Assembly: GCA_001873585.1 (NCBI GenBank)
Contig: MNZL01000062.1
Span: 1-6,073, forward strand
Direction: 5' to 3'
Length of the DNA stretch: 6,073 bases
Source of the DNA: Rhodobacterales bacterium CG2_30_65_12
GTDB lineage: Bacteria; Pseudomonadota; Alphaproteobacteria; Rhodobacterales; Rhodobacteraceae
Part shown: piece after piece, positions 1-6,073 of the stretch
Position numbering within the stretch: the first letter of the stretch is position 1
Layout: each line of letters starts with the position of its first letter
Position numbers and translations under genes: made by a program
The notes under the pieces: model-generated
What the model was told of the DNA's origin: nothing
What the model saw: the letters and a program-made list of their open reading frames with translations, nothing else
The model's database searches: none

Positions 1-904
<904 letters not shown>

Positions 905-908
905 TGTC

Positions 909-1466
909 TTATTCGACCTCTTTCATGGAATTCTGCAGTGCGTTCAGGCGCGAGCGGATCGAGCTGTCGATCATCTTCGAGCCAACTTTTACGACAAGAC
1001 CGCCGATGAGGCTTTCATCGACGGCCAGATTGATCTTCACATCCTTGCCCACGCTGGCCGTGAGCGCCTTGGCGAGCTTGTCCTGCTGGGCCTTGGTCAT
1101 GGTCTTGGCGGCGGTCACATCGGCGGTCACCTCGCCGCGCTCATCGGCGATGCGCGCGCGCAGGGCGGCAAAGAGCTGCGGCAGAACAAACAGCCGGCGC
1201 TTGCCGGCCATCACCCCGAGCGCACCCGTCACTTCGGATGTGAGCTTCATTTTCGCCGCGAGGGCGGCCATGGCGGCGGCCTGGGATTCGCGGGAATAGA
1301 CCGGCGAGTGGATCATCGCGGCAAGGTCGGCGCTCTCGGCCAGCGCCGCTTCCAGCGCGTCGAGGTCCTGCTCCACCGCAGTCAGCTTGTTGCCGTCCCT
1401 GGCCAGTTCAAAAACCGCCGTCGCATAACGCTGGGCGATGCCAGTTGAGATCGCAGCTTCGGACAC
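909..1466 (-). CDS. atpH: ATP synthase F1 subunit delta
   Basis: Encodes the delta (OSCP-like) subunit, 185 residues, which sits on top of the F1 head and ties it to the peripheral stalk. The N-terminus SEAAISTGIAQRYATAVFEL is the helical bundle that contacts alpha; the C-terminal signature ESLIGGLVVKVGSKMIDSSI...SRL (about residues 151-177) is diagnostic of the family. Length is normal. The frame is open from GTG 1472, but I choose GTG 1466: GGAAGG (1473-1478) lies 6 nt from 1466 and directly abuts 1472, and known relatives begin with MSE. It is the first gene of the F1 cluster, followed 4 nt later by atpA; alphaproteobacteria usually continue with atpG, atpD and atpC. Absence of Fo genes upstream fits the separate F1 and Fo operons of this group. 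Confidence 0.96.
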   Translation of the reverse strand: MSEAAISTGIAQRYATAVFELARDGNKLTAVEQDLDALEAALAESADLAAMIHSPVYSRESQAAAMAALAAKMKLTSEVTGALGVMAGKRRLFVLPQLFAALRARIADERGEVTADVTAAKTMTKAQQDKLAKALTASVGKDVKINLAVDESLIGGLVVKVGSKMIDSSIRSRLNALQNSMKEVE

Positions 1467-1472
1467 GTCCAC

Positions 1473-1478
1473 CCTTCC
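1473..1478 (-). promoter_or_regulatory. Ribosome binding site deciding the atpH start
   Basis: On the minus strand the sequence reads GGAAGG, then GTGGAC, then GTG. The purine run is 6 nt from the GTG at 1466, normal spacing, and 0 nt from the in-frame GTG at 1472, too close for use. This favours the shorter protein. Confidence 0.7.
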
Positions 1479-1488
1479 GATGTCTTGA

Positions 1489-1527
1489 GCCCCTCTGTGC
1501 CCTGCCTTGGCAGAACGGGGCAGCCCC
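1489..1527 (-). promoter_or_regulatory. Structured 5' leader of atpH with competing hairpins
   Basis: Just upstream of the atpH ribosome binding site, GCCCC (1489-1493) is complementary to GGGGC (1517-1521), enclosing a tight CTGCC/GGCAG pair (1502-1506 and 1509-1513). The same GGGG (1517-1520) can instead pair with CCCC (1524-1527) through a 3-nt loop. The two folds exclude each other. Complementarity is seen directly; a regulatory role is inference, and short GC stems arise easily in such GC-rich DNA. Confidence 0.3.
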
Positions 1528-1621
1528 CTTGATGCCGCGCACGATGCGAGCCATCTGAAATCGGCGCCGGTCTAGCAGAGGCTTTCCCACCTCGCAACAC
1601 TGTTACTCAGGTTTAACGCCA

Positions 1622-1653
1622 ACATTAAAGAAGCTTTCACTATCCTTTAATGT
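1622..1653. repeat. 9-bp AT-rich inverted repeat, possible operator/promoter of atp operon
   Basis: Arms ACATTAAAG (1622-1630) and CTTTAATGT (1645-1653) are perfect inverted copies separated by 14 bp, with arm centres 23 bp apart, close to two helical turns. The left arm read on the minus strand contains TTTAAT, a 5/6 match to a sigma-70 -10 box, about 150 nt upstream of the atpH start, although no good -35 accompanies it. The patch stands out against the surrounding GC-rich sequence. It may be the atp promoter with an operator; this is inference. Confidence 0.4.
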
Positions 1654-1804
1654 CCCTGCGACAGATTACGCGCGTGTTCGCCGCGCCCGAGCGTCGAATA
1701 GCCATTCTTTTCAGGACGAATCCCCGGTCAGGCCGGTGCAATGGAGGAATCGCGCTCACAAACCCTCCCGGCGGTGAAAGCGCCTGGTGCCGGCGACAGA
1801 ACCG

Positions 1805-2557
1805 TCAGACCCGCCCGCGCGTCGGCTCCGGCATGCCAAGGCCCTCAAGCACGGTGAGCGGTTTTTTCACCCGCGCGCCAAGGCCCGGGCGCTTTGGCGC
1901 AGGCACCTGCTTGGTGGCCTCGACCATCAAAACCCCACCCGCAAACGCCATCGGCAGCCGGTGCCCGGCGCGTTCCCAAACCGGCCCGGTCTTGAGCCAG
2001 AAGCGCCGCGCCGAGGGCGGCTGAAACAGCGCTGCGGTGTGGCGCTCGACAGAAAAGCCGTGCAGCCGAAGCTGCGCCTCAAGTTGTCCGATCGTGTAAG
2101 GCCGGCCGAAGCCGAACGGCGTGGCGTCGGAGCGCGACCACAGCCCGGCGCGGTTTGGCACCACGAACACCACCCGGCCACCGGGGCCAAGCACGCGGTA
2201 AGCCTCGGCCAGCAGCGCATCGGGATCGGTTGCGGATTCAAGCCCGTGCATGAGCACCAGCTTGTCGACCGCCCCGGTATCGACCGGCCAGAGCGTTTCC
2301 TCCGCGAGCGCGCTCACGTTGGGCTGGCCAGTGGGCCATGGCATCACCCCCTGCGGCGCTGGCATCAGCCCGATCACCCGGCGCGCCTCGGCAAGATAGG
2401 GGCGCAGCAGCGGCACCGCGAAGCCAAAGCCAACCACCGTTTGCCCCTTGGCCTCGGGCCACCAGGCAGTGAGCTGTTCACGCACCGCCCGCTGCGCCGC
2501 CCGGCCAAGCGCGGAGCGGTAGTAAAAGGCTTTCAGATCGCGCACATCGAGATACAT
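1805..2557 (-). CDS. Class I SAM-dependent methyltransferase-like protein (YafS-like)
   Basis: A 250-residue cytoplasmic protein with the outline of the Methyltransf_11-type Rossmann fold; its substrate is unknown. Features in order: N-terminal helix with FYYRSALGRAAQRAVREQL (11-29); a motif I position reading VVGFGFAVP (41-49); the motif IV region VDKLVLMHGLESATDPDALL (97-116); RVLGPGGRVVFVVPNR (121-136); and a basic C-terminal tail rich in K, R and P. Motif I is GxGxxxP rather than GxGxG, and the acidic residue expected after strand 2 is absent (VIGLMPAPQG, 61-70), so SAM binding is uncertain. I choose ATG 2557 because the protein then begins MYLDVRDL as I recall for relatives; ATG 2575 would add six residues, and neither has a clear ribosome binding site. 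It is divergent from gloB, the same arrangement as yafS and gloB in E. coli, suggesting a conserved link. Family assignment is good, function open. Confidence 0.82.
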   Translation of the reverse strand: MYLDVRDLKAFYYRSALGRAAQRAVREQLTAWWPEAKGQTVVGFGFAVPLLRPYLAEARRVIGLMPAPQGVMPWPTGQPNVSALAEETLWPVDTGAVDKLVLMHGLESATDPDALLAEAYRVLGPGGRVVFVVPNRAGLWSRSDATPFGFGRPYTIGQLEAQLRLHGFSVERHTAALFQPPSARRFWLKTGPVWERAGHRLPMAFAGGVLMVEATKQVPAPKRPGLGARVKKPLTVLEGLGMPEPTRGRV

Positions 2558-2617
2558 CCCCCGACAGTAGCGCATCGGGCAGGATTCGCCAGAGGCCCCT
2601 TGGGCCGTCGTGCCGGT

Positions 2618-2709
2618 CGGATTTGCTATGCAGCTCGGTCATGTCGGCGTTGAACGTTCCGGTCGATATTGCACCCGCCCGCGCATTTCGGCAACATACA
2701 GCAAATCCG
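2618..2709. repeat. 10-bp inverted repeat in the divergent gloB/methyltransferase intergenic region
   Basis: CGGATTTGCT (2618-2627) and AGCAAATCCG (2700-2709) are perfect inverted copies 72 bp apart. The right arm ends at the first base of the gloB ribosome binding site. In a divergent promoter region such paired sites could bind one regulator for both genes or form a long-range stem in an RNA crossing the region. The repeat is seen directly; the role is inference. The 162-bp gap (2558-2719) also holds a GGCCC-CTT-GGGCC hairpin at 2594-2606. Confidence 0.45.
2666..2694 (-). promoter_or_regulatory. Candidate promoter of the methyltransferase gene
   Basis: On the minus strand TTGCCG (2689-2694) and CAATAT (2666-2671) are separated by exactly 17 nt. 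Matches to sigma-70 consensus are 4/6 and 3/6. Transcription would begin near 2659, giving a leader of about 100 nt. Weak but correctly spaced, and in the only gap where this gene's promoter could lie. Confidence 0.25.
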
Positions 2710-2713
2710 GAGA
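2709..2713 (+). promoter_or_regulatory. Ribosome binding site of gloB
   Basis: GGAGA lies 6 nt before the ATG at 2720. It supports this start over the in-frame TTG at 2669, which would add 17 residues not expected in the family. Confidence 0.7.
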
Positions 2714-2719
2714 TCGCCC

Positions 2720-3487
2720 ATGACGCTCGAAATCGAGACCGTCCCCTGCCTTGCAGACAATTACGCCTTCCTGGTGCACGACCGGAAGTCGGGGGCGACG
2801 GCGCTGTTCGATGCGCCCGAGGCCTGGCCGATCCAGCGCGAGCTCGAAAAGCATAGCTGGCAGCTCACCCACATCTTCCTCACCCACCACCATGCCGACC
2901 ACATCGACGGCGTGGCCGAACTGGTGGCGGCGTTTCACCCCGAGGTGATCGGCGCCGCGCGCGATTCCGGCCGCCTGCCGCCGCTCGATACCGCCGTGGA
3001 GCCCGGCCAGATTTACGACATGTGGGGGCGCGACGTGCATGTGCTCGACGCCGCCGGGCACACCAGCGGCCACGTCGCCTACCATGTGCCGCGCGCCGCC
3101 GCCGTCTTCACCGGCGATAGCCTGATGGCGCTCGGCTGCGGCCGGCTGTTCGAGGGCACACCCGAGCAGATGTGGGCCACGCTCAAGCGCTTCATGGCCC
3201 TGCCCGACGATACGCTGATCTGTTCGGGCCACGAATACACCGCCGCCAATGGCCGCTTCGCCGCGACGATCGAGCCGAACAACGCGGCGCTCGCCCACCG
3301 GATCGACGAAACCGCCCGCGCGCGCGCCGTAAACGCCGCCACCGTGCCGTCGTCACTGGCGCTGGAAAAGGCCACCAACCCGTTCTTGCGGGCCGGGCGG
3401 GCCGAGGTGAAGGCCGCACTCGGGCTGGCCGATGCCTCCGATGCGCAGGTGTTTGCTCAAATCCGGGCCGCCAAGGACAGGTTTTGA
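2720..3487 (+). CDS. gloB: Hydroxyacylglutathione hydrolase (glyoxalase II)
   Basis: Hydrolyses S-D-lactoylglutathione to D-lactate and glutathione, the second step of methylglyoxal detoxification, in the cytoplasm. The 255-residue protein is a metallo-beta-lactamase-fold enzyme of normal length (E. coli GloB has 251). The metal-binding signature THHHADHIDG is at 55-64, with ligands H56, H58, D60 and H61. The other ligands are H114 (in AGHTSGH), D133 (in FTGDSL) and H171 (in CSGHEYT), completing a binuclear site. The C-terminal RAAKDRF (249-255) carries the Arg and Lys that bind glutathione in characterised family members. The start at ATG 2720 has a well-placed GGAGA. It is divergent from the YafS-like methyltransferase gene and 162 bp before clpA on the same strand. 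No glyoxalase I gene is in the window. All catalytic residues are present and nothing is odd. Confidence 0.96.
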   Translation: MTLEIETVPCLADNYAFLVHDRKSGATALFDAPEAWPIQRELEKHSWQLTHIFLTHHHADHIDGVAELVAAFHPEVIGAARDSGRLPPLDTAVEPGQIYDMWGRDVHVLDAAGHTSGHVAYHVPRAAAVFTGDSLMALGCGRLFEGTPEQMWATLKRFMALPDDTLICSGHEYTAANGRFAATIEPNNAALAHRIDETARARAVNAATVPSSLALEKATNPFLRAGRAEVKAALGLADASDAQVFAQIRAAKDRF

Positions 3488-3549
3488 GCCATGGCGCGCG
3501 CTATTTATCATCCATCGCGGCCTCGTGACGCGTAAATTCTCAGAAATGT

Positions 3550-3581
3550 CTTGAAGACGCGGCGAGAACACCGAACTTTAG
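3550..3581 (+). promoter_or_regulatory. Candidate clpA promoter, heat-shock-like -35
   Basis: CTTGAA (3550-3555) matches the -35 core of sigma-32 (RpoH) promoters and sits inside the near-palindrome GTCTT-G-AAGAC (3548-3558). Downstream, ACTTTAG (3575-3581) is a poor -10; no good RpoH -10 is seen at the usual spacing. Clp ATPase genes are often heat induced, which makes the match plausible, but the evidence is weak. It lies about 100 nt upstream of the clpA start in the 162-bp gloB-clpA gap, where no convincing terminator for gloB is visible, so read-through from gloB is also possible. Confidence 0.25.
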
Positions 3582-3635
3582 GCATATCGGAACAGGGTGA
3601 GGCCATCCGGAGTGGATGACTTGCCGAACCTTAAC

Positions 3636-3643
3636 GAGGAGGG
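3636..3643 (+). promoter_or_regulatory. Strong ribosome binding site of clpA
   Basis: GAGGAGGG lies 6 nt before the GTG at 3650, an almost perfect anti-16S match. It fixes this GTG as the start and probably offsets the weaker start codon. A small hairpin CATCC-GGAGT-GGATG (3604-3618) lies 17 nt upstream and leaves the site free. Confidence 0.85.
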
Positions 3644-3649
3644 AACAAG

Positions 3650-5977
<2,328 letters not shown>

Positions 5978-5993
5978 GCAGGCAGCACAGTGA

Positions 5994-6014
5994 AGGGGGG
6001 CTGTCTGCCCCCCT
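5994..6014 (+). terminator. GC-rich hairpin after clpA, probable terminator
   Basis: AGGGGGGC (5994-6001) pairs perfectly with GCCCCCCT (6007-6014) around the 5-nt loop TGTCT, beginning 16 nt after the clpA stop. The 8-bp stem is very stable, but no T-tract follows (CGCCCTGCGG), so it may act as a non-canonical terminator or as a 3'-end stabiliser of clpA mRNA. Confidence 0.55.
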
Positions 6015-6060
6015 CGCCCTGCGGGCTCACCCCCCGAAGGTATTTATCGACCAAAGAAGG
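6015..6060. repeat. C-rich composite intergenic element of the type frequent in Rhodobacteraceae
   Basis: After the hairpin come a second small stem GCCC-TGC-GGGC (6016-6026), CTCACCCCCC (6026-6035) and GAAGGTATTTATCGACCAAAG. I recall very similar strings (CTCACCCC, a purine step, GGTATTT, then an AAGATGAAG-like tail) after many genes in this family, so this is probably a dispersed repeat. The second CCCCCC (6030-6035) can compete with the first for GGGGGG (5995-6000). Only one copy is in the window, so repetition is recalled, not seen. No coding sequence is visible in the last 96 bases. Confidence 0.4.
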
Positions 6061-6073
6061 CGAAAGACTGGCT

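Larger units (their letters stand above)
1467..1804. other. Intergenic region, atp operon promoter/leader
   Basis: This 338-bp stretch between the methyltransferase gene and atpH has no convincing gene on either strand. It changes from GC-rich to a short AT-rich patch (about 1601-1652) with three TTAA tetramers, the best place for an atp promoter, and then has a hairpin-rich leader next to atpH (1489-1527). Near the methyltransferase end, arms CCGGC (1768-1772) and GCCGG (1789-1793) could fold, but no T-tract follows on either strand, so a terminator cannot be claimed. The gap suggests that atpHA is transcribed from its own promoter rather than with the methyltransferase. Confidence 0.6.

Noticed and set aside
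1408..1590. A short minus-strand frame starting MGKPLLDRRRFQ overlapping the atpH leader and start
   Set aside because: It could be an upstream leader peptide, but it overlaps atpH in another frame, lacks a clear ribosome binding site and shows no codon pattern to support it.
1613..1628. TTAA-N8-TTAA, similar to a CtrA binding site
   Set aside because: The CtrA consensus has a 7-base spacer; this one has 8, and TTAA is expected in any AT-rich patch.
1768..1793. CCGGC...GCCGG inverted repeat as terminator of the methyltransferase gene
   Set aside because: The arms are only 5 bp with a 16-nt loop and no T-tract follows on the minus strand.
1650..2024. A 124-codon plus-strand frame starting with ATG in the AT-rich patch
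   Set aside because: It begins in the intergenic region but runs antisense into the methyltransferase gene, has no ribosome binding site and its translation is an Arg/Pro/Ser-rich string without any family resemblance.
2669..2719. Upstream TTG start that would extend GloB by 17 residues
   Set aside because: The extension is unlike GloB N-termini, and ATG 2720 has a well-spaced GGAGA.

Overview
This is a GC-rich stretch of chromosome from an alphaproteobacterium, most likely of the Rhodobacteraceae. Three things point there. The F1 ATP synthase genes start as atpH-atpA with no F0 genes ahead of them, as in Rhodobacter and Rhodospirillum. The ClpA, GloB and AtpH proteins read like their Rhodobacteraceae counterparts. 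A C-rich 'CTCACCCCCCGAAGGTATTT' motif follows clpA, of a kind I recall from many intergenic regions in this family. The family assignment comes from recognition, not from a search.

Layout, left to right. Positions 1-904 hold the first 301 codons of atpA (F1 alpha subunit), minus strand, cut by the window edge. Four bases away is atpH (F1 delta subunit, 909-1466, minus). A 338-bp gene-free stretch follows, probably holding the promoter and leader of the atp operon. It contains a 9-bp AT-rich inverted repeat and a set of small competing hairpins. Next is a small class I methyltransferase-like gene (1805-2557, minus). It is separated by a 162-bp divergent intergenic region from gloB (2720-3487, plus), which encodes hydroxyacylglutathione hydrolase (glyoxalase II). 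After another 162-bp gap comes clpA (3650-5977, plus), the unfoldase subunit of the ClpAP protease. It ends in a strong GC-rich hairpin and the composite intergenic element.

The genes form three functional units: energy generation (atpHA), methylglyoxal detoxification (gloB with its methyltransferase neighbour) and regulated proteolysis (clpA). No mobile element, phage gene, CRISPR array, tRNA or rRNA was seen, and base composition looks even across the window. I found no new biological system. The most useful leads are the divergent gloB/YafS-like methyltransferase pair, whose methyltransferase lacks canonical SAM-binding residues, the inverted repeats in the intergenic regions, and the element after clpA. 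Two genes start with GTG, and the atpH start is best placed two codons inside the longest reading frame.
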